A stretch of 64,000 nt of DNA from IMG/VR virus record IMGVR_UViG_3300025168_000032, positions 62,001-126,000 of that record. One strand, written 5' to 3'. Under the pieces are notes generated by a model that was not told the DNA's origin, did no database searches, and was given only the letters and a program-made list of their open reading frames with translations. A program made the position numbers and the translations under genes. Positions 31,569 through 40,963 of the stretch are shown piece by piece (within the stretch, counting starts at the first letter, position 1; every line of letters starts with the position of its first letter). Source of the stretch: a virus.

Positions 31569-34469
31569 ATGAGTAACTTATACGTAAACAATATTAGTCC
31601 AGCAACAGGAAATACTGTAACGGTTTCTGGCTCGCAGGGCTTGATAGTCTCTGGTTCAGCCATAATAACAGGTGACTTAACCGTTACTGGTACTTTTGAT
31701 GCCAATGTATTAGATTTCAAGGTCACAGCAAACACAATGACTTTTGGAGATGCCGCATCAGACACTCTGACGTTTAACGCAGCAACAGCATCAGTTGCTA
31801 ATGGTTTAAATTTTGATTCCAACACATTAGTAATAGATTCCGCGAATAACCGAATAGGTATTGGCGCACAACACCCAGCAACGAAACTTCATGTCTCTGG
31901 TAATGTTACAGTCGAAGGAGCAGAAGGCGGAGCAGCTACAATATTACTAAAAGCGGATCAAAGCGACGACGCAGGGGATGATTGGACGGTTGTTGCAAAT
32001 GCTGACCATACTTTTACAATTGGAAACGATATTGCATCTGCTGGTTCTTCTGTCGCTCATGTGACTATAACTCCCAACAGTACTGTTACAAATTCGGTAA
32101 CTGCTTTGGCTGGTAAATTGAAAGTTGGCGGAAATGTAATTCAAGCATCTGACGGTGGCGCTACAATGACACTCGACACTAATGATAATGTTACATTTGC
32201 TGGTGGTATTATTGGGACAACTTTTTCTGGTTCTAGCACACTACATTCAGTAGGTGCTGCAACATTCGGCTCAACTATCGCATCTACAGGATCGATTACA
32301 GCAGGTGGTGGAGTTCTTTCAACAACTATTTCTGGTTCTGGTGCGTTAAACATTGTTGGAGCAGCCAACTTCGGTCCCGGAAATGCCACAGTAATTGCAG
32401 CAGACGGGGGTTTAACAATTGATCATTTCGATGCCAACTGGACCAATGCTGGTAATACTGTAGCAAACCTTGGTACTGTGACCACAGTAGATATTAATGG
32501 AGGCTCTGTTGACGGAGCTACTATCGGTGCTGCTGCCCAGTCAACAATTAAAGCCACAACTTTTTCTGGTTCTAGCACATTACATTCAGTAGGTGCTGCA
32601 ACATTCGGTTCTACCATTGCATCTACAGGATCTGTTACTGCTGGTGGTTTGCTGACTACGACTTTTTCTGGTTCTAGCACATTACAATCAGTTGGGGCCG
32701 CTGTATTTGGTGGCGCTCTAAACGTTAGTGGCGCTGTAACAGTTGGTGTTAATGATGTAGGTTCTGATGTCAGGATATTCAGTGCCACTAATAACGAAGG
32801 TGTACTTTATGATGCTTCTGAGGACGAGCTAGCTTTGTTGTTAACAACCAAGCTGAAATTTCATGATGTTGGTGGAGGGGAAGAAATCTTTGCTTCTTCG
32901 AACGGACACTTGGAAGTCAATTCTGGTACAACTCTGGATATGACTGCGCCCACTATTGATATCAATGCATCAACCGCTGTTACTATTGACGGACCAGCGG
33001 TAACTATTGCTGATAGTGCCGAAGGCAAACCAGTATTGACTTTGAAAACTACTCACACAACTGAAGGTTCATCTGGAGAATTACAATTCTTAAAAGATGC
33101 TGCCGATACGGAGGACGGCGAAGTCCTCGGTCAGATCACATTCTACGGAGAAGACGAAGGAAACAACAATACAATGTTTGCCAAAATTGTGGCTCAAATT
33201 TCTGAATCTGATGAGACCGATGAGGCTGGGAAATTATCATTCTTTGTTGCTGAGAGTGATGGAACTAACACAGCCCTTACAGCAGGGCTAGTACTGGAAG
33301 GTGAGCATGCTACTGACGGAGAAATTGATGTAACAATCGCTGCTGGGGCGAGTTCGACCACAACGGTCGCTGGGAGTATTCAAGTTACTACCGGCATTGA
33401 GCTTGGGCATGCTAGTGACACAACCATCACTCGTACAGGGTCTGGTGCTATTGCTGTTGAAGGTACAGCAGTTCTACTCGCTGGTGCTCAGACAGCAATT
33501 ACAACTGACTTTAATGCTGGAAGGAAAGTTGGTAGAGATGCCCACAATTTAATTGATTTTTCAACAGACGACAAGGTTACATTTAGAGTGGCCAATGTTG
33601 ACGAGATCGCACTAGAGGCAAATGAGTTTTCCCCAACTACCAATGACGGAATCGCTTTGGGTTCCAGCTCTAAAGGCTGGTCCGATTTGTTTCTTGCCGA
33701 TGCAGGAACCATTCAATTCGGTAATGATCAAGATATTACCCTGACGCATATACCTGATTCAGGGCTGGTTCTTGCGTCTACAGGATCTACATTTCCGTTG
33801 CTTCAGCTTAAGAATACTACTAATGATACAAACGGAGCTAGACTTCGGTTTGTCAAAGATAAAGGAGCAGCCGGTGCAGATAATGATGAGATTGGGATTA
33901 TTGAGTTTTATGGCGATGACGATAACCAAGATCAAGTTCTTTTTGCTGCAATTCAGGCTAGAGTCGCAGATGCGAGTAACTCCGAAGAAGGCGGCCAAAT
34001 AAGATTAGGGGTCGCAGCACATGACGGCGAACTTAATTACGGCTTAACCTTAACTGACGGTGATTCTGAAGACGAAATTGATGTAGAAATCGGAAAGAAA
34101 TCTGGCTCTATGACCACTATCAAGGGTAGTCTGACTGTGACATCAACAACTGTATATACTCCGCTTAGTACTCACAACTTTACAGGTAATGATACAGGCG
34201 CAGCTATACCAATAACAGCTACATATGTAAGAATAGATGCTGCTGGATCTAGCCGAACCGGTATGAGATTCGGTGGAGCCGGCACAGCAGGGCAATTTTT
34301 AATTGTTGAAAACGCTGGTGGAGAGAATGTGACTTTTCACGCAACAGGTGGTACCGCTTTAACAGCAACAAACACTGATAATGATACAATCATGCCGGGC
34401 GAAATAGTAACTTTTGTTAGTAATGGAAGCGCTTGGTTCTTGACTGGTGGAGATTTACAGGCTGGATAA
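31569..34469 (+). CDS. Large tail fibre with repeated shaft modules
   Basis: A 966-residue fibre starting MSNLYVNNISPATGNTVTVS. The shaft has repeats of TTFSGSSTL(H/Q)SVGAA(T/V)FG and STIASTGS(I/V)TAGG (~217-380), near-identical even in DNA. A later region (~470-680) has paired ITFYGEDEG and (~770-850) IIEFYGDDDN modules like those in the 28443 fibre. The C-terminal domain (YVRIDAAGSSRTGMRFGGAG, IMPGEIVTFVSNGSAWFLTG) differs from that of the other fibres and may carry the receptor-binding or capping part. Confidence 0.75.
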   Translation: MSNLYVNNISPATGNTVTVSGSQGLIVSGSAIITGDLTVTGTFDANVLDFKVTANTMTFGDAASDTLTFNAATASVANGLNFDSNTLVIDSANNRIGIGAQHPATKLHVSGNVTVEGAEGGAATILLKADQSDDAGDDWTVVANADHTFTIGNDIASAGSSVAHVTITPNSTVTNSVTALAGKLKVGGNVIQASDGGATMTLDTNDNVTFAGGIIGTTFSGSSTLHSVGAATFGSTIASTGSITAGGGVLSTTISGSGALNIVGAANFGPGNATVIAADGGLTIDHFDANWTNAGNTVANLGTVTTVDINGGSVDGATIGAAAQSTIKATTFSGSSTLHSVGAATFGSTIASTGSVTAGGLLTTTFSGSSTLQSVGAAVFGGALNVSGAVTVGVNDVGSDVRIFSATNNEGVLYDASEDELALLLTTKLKFHDVGGGEEIFASSNGHLEVNSGTTLDMTAPTIDINASTAVTIDGPAVTIADSAEGKPVLTLKTTHTTEGSSGELQFLKDAADTEDGEVLGQITFYGEDEGNNNTMFAKIVAQISESDETDEAGKLSFFVAESDGTNTALTAGLVLEGEHATDGEIDVTIAAGASSTTTVAGSIQVTTGIELGHASDTTITRTGSGAIAVEGTAVLLAGAQTAITTDFNAGRKVGRDAHNLIDFSTDDKVTFRVANVDEIALEANEFSPTTNDGIALGSSSKGWSDLFLADAGTIQFGNDQDITLTHIPDSGLVLASTGSTFPLLQLKNTTNDTNGARLRFVKDKGAAGADNDEIGIIEFYGDDDNQDQVLFAAIQARVADASNSEEGGQIRLGVAAHDGELNYGLTLTDGDSEDEIDVEIGKKSGSMTTIKGSLTVTSTTVYTPLSTHNFTGNDTGAAIPITATYVRIDAAGSSRTGMRFGGAGTAGQFLIVENAGGENVTFHATGGTALTATNTDNDTIMPGEIVTFVSNGSAWFLTGGDLQAG
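32218..32710 (+). repeat. Direct DNA repeats in fibre shaft
   Basis: Two ~92-base copies (32218-32309 and 32557-32648) are nearly identical, including the stretch TTTTTCTGGTTCTAGCACA; a third, shorter copy lies at 32659-32710. High DNA identity shows a recent duplication and allows recombination between copies. Confidence 0.8.
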
Positions 34470-34511
34470 TATCCCTGTAGGCCATAAACTCGTCCTTTTC
34501 TTGTTATTAAC

Positions 34512-34520
34512 ACTATTTAC
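34512..34520 (+). promoter_or_regulatory. Late-promoter motif ACTATTTAC before scaffold-capsid unit
   Basis: Exact ACTATTTAC followed by ATTTGAT, 32 bases before ATG 34553 and after the last fibre gene. Expected to drive scaffold and major capsid. Confidence 0.7.
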
Positions 34521-34552
34521 ATTTGATAATAGTATTATTAGGAGAAAACTTA

Positions 34553-35764
34553 ATGTCTTCAATGTTAGAACAAGCGATAGTTGATGCCGCAGCGCTTAGA
34601 GAAGCGGCCCTCAAAAATGCCGAACAATCAATAATTGATAAATATGCCCCTGAAATCAAAGCAGCCGTTGATTCACTTCTGGAAAATGACCAGAGAAGCT
34701 TCAACCTAGGTGACGTTGTTAGGCATGAGGGTAGGTTTGCTAGAGTTACAACTGAAAGTGATAATGGCAAAATAGGAATTGCACTTGTGGGCGAAGATAA
34801 AACACATCTGGTCATGGAATCAGAGCTTGAAGAGTCAAGCGAAGTTGATATCCTACAAGAGGAAGAGGGTGCCCTTGGCGGTGGAGTCGAAGCTGCTGTC
34901 CCAAGCCCATACCAAGCACCGTCAGCCTATGCTGATTTGAGTCCTGATCAATCTGTAGATGTAAATATGACTTTCGAGTTTGATCCTGCCATGTTTAGCG
35001 TGGACCTCGAAGATTTAGAAGATTCTGAGACCCAAAAAGAGACGGGTGACATCCTTGGTGGAGAGGCAGATGCTGCTCCCTTGGGTGACGAAGAAGACCT
35101 CTTAGGAGACCTTGGCGATTTAGGGGGTGATCTATCTGCCGAAGGCCCAGAGGAAGACGAGCTTGCACTTCAAGAAATCATGAATATATTGAATGAGATT
35201 GGTGATGATCAAGTTTTAGAAGAAGAGCTTGTTGTTGATATGGCCGGAGAACACAAAAACGGCACGTTCGAAACGAGCGAAGCTACTTTAGGCTATAACA
35301 AAGAAATGGAATTAGCCAGAATGGAAGCAGACTCACACAAAGAAGAGAACGAGCTTTTGCAAAAAAGATTAGAAGAACTCGACGAATCTCTTAATAAGTC
35401 TCAGAACCAAACAAAAGAATTTAAAAACATTATTGAAAAGATGGAAGAGGTTCTAAGTGAAACTCTCCTATCAAATGCTAAATTGCTTTATAGCAATCAA
35501 ACATTAGGCGATGCCTCCTTGAATGAGCGACAAAAACGAAAGATTGTTGAAGCCATCGCTACGGCAAGTACACCAGATGACGCAAAGACTATGCAAGAGA
35601 CTCTTAGGGCGACAGTGGGTTCCACGAAAAGAAGTGGACCAAAATCACTGAGCGAGTCAGTGCAGCGTAGATCTAATTTATCAGGCATACTGCCACGAAA
35701 AAAGAAACCAAGCCAAGAACTTTCATTTGCAGAGCGAATGAGAAAATTGGCTGGTATTAAATAG
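34553..35764 (+). CDS. 22: Prohead scaffold/core protein, T4 gp22-like by position
   Basis: A 403-residue protein directly upstream of the capsid gene. I chose ATG 34553 (AGGAG at 34540-34544) over 34523. The N-terminus is helical, then comes a small domain (FNLGDVVRHEGRFARVTTES), a long acidic region with GDLGDLGGDLSAEG (~190), a coiled coil (~260-330) and a basic C-terminus (ILPRKKKPS, FAERMRKLAGIK). Acidic, coiled-coil proteins with a basic end next to the capsid gene are typical of T4-like scaffolds, which fill the prohead and are cut up by the gp21 protease. The assignment rests on architecture and position. Confidence 0.75.
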   Translation: MSSMLEQAIVDAAALREAALKNAEQSIIDKYAPEIKAAVDSLLENDQRSFNLGDVVRHEGRFARVTTESDNGKIGIALVGEDKTHLVMESELEESSEVDILQEEEGALGGGVEAAVPSPYQAPSAYADLSPDQSVDVNMTFEFDPAMFSVDLEDLEDSETQKETGDILGGEADAAPLGDEEDLLGDLGDLGGDLSAEGPEEDELALQEIMNILNEIGDDQVLEEELVVDMAGEHKNGTFETSEATLGYNKEMELARMEADSHKEENELLQKRLEELDESLNKSQNQTKEFKNIIEKMEEVLSETLLSNAKLLYSNQTLGDASLNERQKRKIVEAIATASTPDDAKTMQETLRATVGSTKRSGPKSLSESVQRRSNLSGILPRKKKPSQELSFAERMRKLAGIK

Positions 35765-35787
35765 AACATACTGTAGGAGGTATTAAA

Positions 35788-37602
35788 ATGTCTATTGTTC
35801 AGAAATTAACTGAAGGCATCATAAACCGTGACATGAAAGCAGAAGGGCAAGCTCTTTTGAATAAATGGCAACAAACTGGTTTACTTGAAGGCCTTAAAAC
35901 AGAGCGCTCTCAGCATAATATGGCTAGATTGCTCGAAAACCAAGCTAAAGAACTTCTTCGTGAAGCTTCTTCAATGGGTGCTGGTGACGTCGAAGGTTTC
36001 GCCGCTGTCGCATTCCCAATTGTTCGTCGTGTATTCGCCGGACTTATCGCTAATGAGCTTGTTAGCGTTCAACCAATGAGTCTACCTAGTGGACTTATTT
36101 TCTTCCTTGATTTTGCTTTTGGTGATGAAGAAGGCGGCTCTGCTGTCTCTGGTGATCGTCTTGGTAATACTCAAGGTGGTACCGCTTCCATTTACGGTAC
36201 TGATGCTCTTGCTAGTGCAGTTGTTGACGGTGTTAATATTGTCGATGCCACAACCAAGGCCGACCAATCAGGCCCTCGTGGAATGACTGGTTATGCTTAT
36301 TCTTCTCCAAGTGGAAGTAATAATGCCGCATTGACTGATGGTGCTGGTGGCATGGATATGAAAGCAGCTTTTGTTCTTGATGGTTCCGTATCTGAAGCTA
36401 ATAAAAAACTTATTCAGTACGATCCAGATCTTCTTTCTATCACAGATAGTAGCCAAGGTATTGTTGTTATTGATATTGAAGAAGAAGAAATTAGTGCTAA
36501 AGTTAGCGAAGGCGACCCTGATTTTGATAACCTTTCTGGTTTTGTTTTGATCGCTGCTTCTGCTCAATCCTATTCTGACGCTCTCGGTTCTACACCTACT
36601 CAAATTCGTCGTTTGACTTCTTTAGCTTCTGCTGCTGATGCTGCGACCACTTTGAAAGCTGTTCGTCTTGTCTTTATTGCTGCAACTGTAACTGCTGCCG
36701 ATTTGGCCAGTACTACCGCAGTTATTGCAAACAGATTGATTTTCCCTGTGAAAGATCAAATTGATCCAGCCACTGCTGTTGGTGGAGTTGTTGGTGATCT
36801 TTATGAACTTGAAAAGAATGCTAACATTCCAGAGATCGACATCAAGGTCGATTCAATCGCGATCACCGCTCAAACCAAGAAGCTTAAAGCTAAATGGACT
36901 CCTGAGCTTGGTCAAGATTTGAATGCTTATCACAACCTTGATGCTGAAGTTGAATTGACTTCTATTCTTTCTGAGCAAATCGCTCTTGAAATTGACCGTG
37001 AGATCCTTGCTGATCTTGTAAACGGTGCAACTGCTGGTAGATTCTACTGGTCTCGTTCACCCGGTCTTTTCGTTAACCGCCAAACTGGTGCTGAGCAAGG
37101 TGCTAGCTCTGCTGCTCCTGACTTCACCGGAACTGTTAGCGAATGGTATGAAACTCTTATTGAAACCATCAATGATGTTTCTGCTCAAATTCACAGAAAG
37201 ACACTTCGTGGTGGAGCTAACTTTGTAGTTTGTTCTCCTGAAGTTGCTAACATTCTTGAGTTTACTGCTGGATTCCGTGCTAACGTTACTGCTGACGCTG
37301 ATAAAGGCGACATCGGTGCTGTTAAGACTGGTTCTTTGAGCCGTAAATTCGACGTTATGGTTGATCCTTACTTCCCCCGTAATGTTGTTCTTGTCGGTCG
37401 TCGTGGTAACTCTTTCCTTGAAAGCGGTTATGTATATGCACCTTATGTGCCTCTACAAACCACACCTACCATCTTCGGTGTAGAGGACTTCGTTCCTCGT
37501 AAAGGAGTAATGACTCGTTACGCTAAGAAAATGGTTCGTCCTGATATGTACGGTATTGTTATCGTTCGTGGTCTCCTTGGTGAAGCTGGTGCAACTAGCT
37601 AA
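35788..37602 (+). CDS. 23: Major capsid protein, T4 gp23-like
   Basis: A 604-residue capsid protein of the HK97 fold. The N-terminal region has TERSQHNMARLLENQAKELL and AFPIVRRVFAGLIANELVSV followed by QPMSLPSGLIFFLDF, diagnostic for T4 gp23. C-terminal matches include ELGQDLNAYHNLDAEVELTS, HRKTLRGGANFVV, and FGVEDFVPRKGVMTRYAKKM. In T4 the first ~65 residues are removed by gp21. It is ~80 residues longer than T4 gp23; the extra sequence lies in the ~110-340 region, probably surface-exposed. Codon use is strongly biased (GCT, GGT, CTT), as expected for the most abundant virion protein. Strong ribosome binding site GGAGG and a strong terminator downstream. Confidence 0.96.
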   Translation: MSIVQKLTEGIINRDMKAEGQALLNKWQQTGLLEGLKTERSQHNMARLLENQAKELLREASSMGAGDVEGFAAVAFPIVRRVFAGLIANELVSVQPMSLPSGLIFFLDFAFGDEEGGSAVSGDRLGNTQGGTASIYGTDALASAVVDGVNIVDATTKADQSGPRGMTGYAYSSPSGSNNAALTDGAGGMDMKAAFVLDGSVSEANKKLIQYDPDLLSITDSSQGIVVIDIEEEEISAKVSEGDPDFDNLSGFVLIAASAQSYSDALGSTPTQIRRLTSLASAADAATTLKAVRLVFIAATVTAADLASTTAVIANRLIFPVKDQIDPATAVGGVVGDLYELEKNANIPEIDIKVDSIAITAQTKKLKAKWTPELGQDLNAYHNLDAEVELTSILSEQIALEIDREILADLVNGATAGRFYWSRSPGLFVNRQTGAEQGASSAAPDFTGTVSEWYETLIETINDVSAQIHRKTLRGGANFVVCSPEVANILEFTAGFRANVTADADKGDIGAVKTGSLSRKFDVMVDPYFPRNVVLVGRRGNSFLESGYVYAPYVPLQTTPTIFGVEDFVPRKGVMTRYAKKMVRPDMYGIVIVRGLLGEAGATS

Positions 37603-37630
37603 ATCATAGAAACCTTATAGGTTAAACTAG

Positions 37631-37667
37631 ACCCCCCTTCCTTTGTTGGTCGGGGGGTTTATTTTTT
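37631..37667 (+). terminator. Rho-independent terminator after capsid gene
   Basis: ACCCCCC (37631-37637) pairs with GGGGGGT (37652-37658), then TTATTTTTT. It closes the scaffold-capsid unit just before the next late motif. Confidence 0.9.
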
Positions 37668-37671
37668 GTAA

Positions 37672-37680
37672 ACTATTTAC
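37672..37680 (+). promoter_or_regulatory. Late-promoter motif ACTATTTAC before 37793
   Basis: Exact match with CTGTGA downstream. The leader to ATG 37793 is long (112 bases) and contains TATCGGGCAGGC and TTATCGCTG; an inverted pair TTTATC/GATAAA-like element near 37738-37760 could form a hairpin. Confidence 0.6.
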
Positions 37681-37792
37681 CTGTGAATGAGAATATCGTT
37701 CATCCATTGTTATCGGGCAGGCTTGACTTGCCTCCTATTATCGCTGAAATAAACCGATAAAGGAACATGATTATAAAAGGAGGGTTTTTAAC

Positions 37793-38572
37793 ATGGGAAC
37801 AAAAAGAATAGGTCTCGCTAGAATCGAGGCCCTAATTGAAAATTTAAAAAGAGATTTGAATCTCGGAGATGGGGCAAAATTGAATGGAATTTCAATTGAC
37901 CAAGACGTGCCTTTTGAATTACAAGGGCTGGCACACCCATGGACTCTAAATTTTGGAGGAGACCAAATCGCAGGTCTAGCCACAGCACCTACGACAGCAA
38001 ACGTATTGACTGAGCCAATCGTAGCTTTAAAATGTTCTAGGGTTCTAGAAAATATAGCTTCGGCAACTGATGTTCCGTCAGCCGCCATCGCTGCTAAAGT
38101 ATTTGGTGGAACCGGTGTTTTGGGAGTTGATGTCGCAATTGGAACCACCGGTACTCCCGGACAGACACCAATGGTTGATCAAAGAATTTCTAGACTAACT
38201 GGTAATGTTTCCGGAACTGTTGTGATGACAAATGCCGCTGATATGGCCGCTGAAGACACCGAGACTTTGATATTATTCACAGGAAATACATTCGCTTCAA
38301 GCGGTATTTTAAAGTTGGGCCTTCATGATGATCGAGCACTCGATGCAGAATCATGTGAGGTTTTTGTTACTGCTGACGGAACTGACGCTATGAGCCGTGT
38401 TACCGTGGCCGATGATGACGACACCCTGATCATTCTTACTGATACTGGTGACTGTACAATTCTCGCAGGTTCTTACTTGTACTTCCATTCTCACCATGCT
38501 ACTGATGTAACAGCGGTTAAAGGCTGTATTCGCACAACTGGTGGAACTATTGCTGTGACTTTCGCTGCTTAA
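37793..38572 (+). CDS. Probable high-copy head or virion protein
   Basis: A 259-residue protein in its own transcription unit, with AGGAGGG before the ATG. It starts MGTKRIGLARIEALIENLKR, then GDGAKLNGISIDQDVPFEL; the rest is Ala/Gly/Thr/Asp-rich and strand-like. Proteins with the GxKR(V/I)GLARxxALIENLKR start lie after the capsid gene in several marine T4-like phages (from memory). Separate promoter and terminator imply high, independent expression, as for a head decoration protein. Function unproven. Confidence 0.65.
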   Translation: MGTKRIGLARIEALIENLKRDLNLGDGAKLNGISIDQDVPFELQGLAHPWTLNFGGDQIAGLATAPTTANVLTEPIVALKCSRVLENIASATDVPSAAIAAKVFGGTGVLGVDVAIGTTGTPGQTPMVDQRISRLTGNVSGTVVMTNAADMAAEDTETLILFTGNTFASSGILKLGLHDDRALDAESCEVFVTADGTDAMSRVTVADDDDTLIILTDTGDCTILAGSYLYFHSHHATDVTAVKGCIRTTGGTIAVTFAA

Positions 38573-38597
38573 GAATAGTTAAGGTATTATATTTAAG

Positions 38598-38626
38598 CCC
38601 CCTTTCTTCGGATTGGGGGTTTTTTA
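38598..38626 (+). terminator. Rho-independent terminator
   Basis: CCCCC (38598-38602) pairs with GGGGG (38615-38619), followed by TTTTTTT. Ends the 37793 transcript. Confidence 0.8.
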
Positions 38627-38709
38627 TTTGAAAATCCAAGATCCCAAAATTTATTTCCGGGCCAATTTTCAGATTTTAAACTAATTATACCGAACCATAG
38701 GAGTTAAAA

Positions 38710-39159
38710 ATGGGAAACAGAAGAAGAAAGATGGTAAAAAGAAAATTTCAAGCATTGCCATGGAATAGGTACAACAGAACACGTAACACAGAAGAACTAC
38801 CAGAGCAAAAGGTCAACAAGATCGTTGAAGATAATTCTGTCATGCTGGAGAAGATGAACAACGTCTCAAGTATTTGTGACAATCTTTTACAAACCTTTTA
38901 TACAATGGCGGAAAACGACGAGATCGATTTTGAAGAAGAGGTTGAAGTCCACGTGCCAATGATTAAGGCAACACAGTTAGCTCCACAAACCAAGACCGCC
39001 CAACTAGCACCAGAGGTCAAAGAAAAGACAGTAAAATTACCCAACTTTAAGAGAATGACAAAGAAAAAGTTGATTGAATTTGCAAAAGCCAATGGCGTCA
39101 AAGTCTCTACTTTTATGAACAAGGCAAACATTATCAAAGCCATTGAAGCCAAACAATAG
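38710..39159 (+). CDS. Basic protein with C-terminal SAP/Rho-N-like domain
   Basis: A 149-residue protein. The N-terminus is strongly basic (MGNRRRKMVKRKFQALPWNR), the middle acidic and then Pro/Thr/Lys-rich with repeated (T/A)QLAP, and the last ~40 residues (LPNFKRMTKKKLIEFAKANG, VKVSTFMNKANIIKAIEAK) look like a helix-extended-loop-helix of the SAP/HeH or Rho N-terminal type that contacts nucleic acid. GGAG precedes the ATG. The upstream gap of 137 bases holds the terminator and no clear late motif. Function unknown. Confidence 0.65.
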   Translation: MGNRRRKMVKRKFQALPWNRYNRTRNTEELPEQKVNKIVEDNSVMLEKMNNVSSICDNLLQTFYTMAENDEIDFEEEVEVHVPMIKATQLAPQTKTAQLAPEVKEKTVKLPNFKRMTKKKLIEFAKANGVKVSTFMNKANIIKAIEAKQ

Positions 39160-39166
39160 ATATAAG

Positions 39167-39175
39167 ACTATTTAC
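39167..39175 (+). promoter_or_regulatory. Late-promoter motif ACTATTTAC before neck genes
   Basis: Exact ACTATTTAC followed by ATTGAT, 20 bases before ATG 39196. Confidence 0.7.
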
Positions 39176-39195
39176 ATTGATTGGAGGTTTCATGA

Positions 39196-40467
39196 ATGTC
39201 TTTACCAACCTTAACACCGACTTCAACAACTAGCGCTATTGTTTTACCAGAAACGGCTTCGTTTAACGGCTCAACTGCGGCTAACTCACACGTTTCTGAT
39301 GCTTGTCCCATAGGATATTACACAGCTAGCGTCAATTTTGTCTCTGGGGCAGTTGCCCAAGTAGCTTACACTTATAAGAAACTTGGCGGAGATGTCTTAG
39401 ACATTGAGTTGACCTCTGGTAGCGTTTTCGCGAACTACGAAGAGGCTGTCTTAGAATATTCTTATATTGTAAACCTACACCAGTCAAAAAATATACTAGG
39501 GTCTTCTCTTGGGTCTACCACTGGTTCTTTTAATCACAAAGGCGAAAGAACAGACAGTGGTACTAAAAATATCGAATTAAAATATCCTAAGTTTAGTTTT
39601 GAAACAGCATTTAGGGTATCAGATGCGTTTTCCACAGAGGCTACAGTCGGCGGGAACACACCAATTTACTCTGCTTCTTTCGATTCGGTGACCAACCAGC
39701 AAGAGTATGACTTACAGAGCATTGTGTCTGCCATCGATACAGGCGATTCTAACTCACCATTCTACGGAGAAGTGGGAAATAAACGAGTTTTTATACGTCA
39801 AGTATACTACGTGTCCCCTCGACAGATGTGGCGATTTTTCGGCTATTATGGCGGCCTAAACGTTACTGGTGATATGAGCACATATGGACAGTATGCTGAC
39901 GATTCCTCGTTTCAAGTTATCCCAGCATGGCAGAACAAAATACAGGCCATGCAATACGAAGATCACCTGTATACCAGAACCAGTCATTACTCATACGAGA
40001 TTGTCGATAATACTTTATTATTATATCCGGCTCCCACTTCGCAGTCACCAGACAAATTTTTCTTTAGGTTCTCTGTATCGCAGGACCCTTGGACGGATGA
40101 TAAAGATATAGGCCAAGACGGTATCAATAATATGAACACCTTGCCATTCGAAAATATTGCTTATGAAAATATCAATTCGATCGGGAAACAGTGGATTCGA
40201 CGATTCTCTTTGGCACTATCTAAGGAAACTCTTGGGCAAATTAGAGGCAAATTCGGTGGAGCGATCCCAATACCGGGAGACAATATCACCTTAAACGCTT
40301 CAGACTTGTTGTCACAAGCCCAAACAGAGCAAGAAAAACTTAGAGAAGAACTTAAGACACAGCTTGATGAAGTCACATATCCTAAGCTTATTGCTAGTGA
40401 TAAGGAAGTATCTGACAATTCTAAAGCTATCTTGTCAGAAGTTCCACTAAAGATATTTGTAGGTTAA
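39196..40467 (+). CDS. 13: Neck protein, T4 gp13-like
   Basis: A 423-residue protein, ATG 39196 eight bases after GGAGG. The C-terminal half carries the neck-protein pattern: NSIGKQWIRRFSLALSKETL, LGQIRGKFGGAIPIPGDN, NASDLLSQAQTEQEKLREEL, like T4 gp13 (309 residues). The N-terminal ~110 residues (TASVNFVSGAVAQVAYTYKK) are extra relative to T4. It would join the portal to the tail with the next protein. First gene of the neck unit. Confidence 0.75.
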   Translation: MSLPTLTPTSTTSAIVLPETASFNGSTAANSHVSDACPIGYYTASVNFVSGAVAQVAYTYKKLGGDVLDIELTSGSVFANYEEAVLEYSYIVNLHQSKNILGSSLGSTTGSFNHKGERTDSGTKNIELKYPKFSFETAFRVSDAFSTEATVGGNTPIYSASFDSVTNQQEYDLQSIVSAIDTGDSNSPFYGEVGNKRVFIRQVYYVSPRQMWRFFGYYGGLNVTGDMSTYGQYADDSSFQVIPAWQNKIQAMQYEDHLYTRTSHYSYEIVDNTLLLYPAPTSQSPDKFFFRFSVSQDPWTDDKDIGQDGINNMNTLPFENIAYENINSIGKQWIRRFSLALSKETLGQIRGKFGGAIPIPGDNITLNASDLLSQAQTEQEKLREELKTQLDEVTYPKLIASDKEVSDNSKAILSEVPLKIFVG

Positions 40468-40471
40468 TTGA

Positions 40472-40963
40472 ATGTCAGATAACAAATGGAAAAAACCAGA
40501 TCAACCACCCCCACCACTCTTTCTTGGTAAAAAAGAGAAGGACCTTGTTAAACAAATCAACGACGAAATCATCGAAAGAGTCGTTGGGCAACAAGTTCTT
40601 TATTTCGCCATTGATATAGACCACACGAACTATCATCCGCTGTATGGAGAGGCGATTGAGAAGACTTTTTTGCCACCGATAAGGGTTCATGCCCTCATCG
40701 AGTACCAAGGCATAGAAAGTACCTATATGGCCGGTATTGGAGTTGACAAACTGACCAAAATAAATGTCAAATTTCACAAAAGACGCTTGACCGAAGATCA
40801 AGACTTGTTTGTTAGGGAAGGGGACTTTGTTAGATACGGAGAAATCTTTTACGAAATTGTAAAACTTAATGAACCTAAGCTCCTCTTCGGGCAGCCCGAA
40901 TCTAGGTTCGAGATACAAGCAGATTGCATAAGAGCAAGGGATGGGTTATTTAATGCCGATTAA
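40472..40963 (+). CDS. 14: Neck protein, T4 gp14-like
   Basis: A 163-residue protein: PPPPLFLGKKEKDLVKQIND, then FAIDIDHTNYHPLYGEAIEK, FLPPIRVHALIEYQG, and FVREGDFVRYGEIFYEIVKL. This pattern is typical of marine T4-like neck proteins annotated gp14; it is shorter than T4 gp14 (256). It lies four bases after the gp13-like gene and overlaps the next one. It would act with gp13 in sealing the filled head and joining the tail. Confidence 0.7.
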   Translation: MSDNKWKKPDQPPPPLFLGKKEKDLVKQINDEIIERVVGQQVLYFAIDIDHTNYHPLYGEAIEKTFLPPIRVHALIEYQGIESTYMAGIGVDKLTKINVKFHKRRLTEDQDLFVREGDFVRYGEIFYEIVKLNEPKLLFGQPESRFEIQADCIRARDGLFNAD

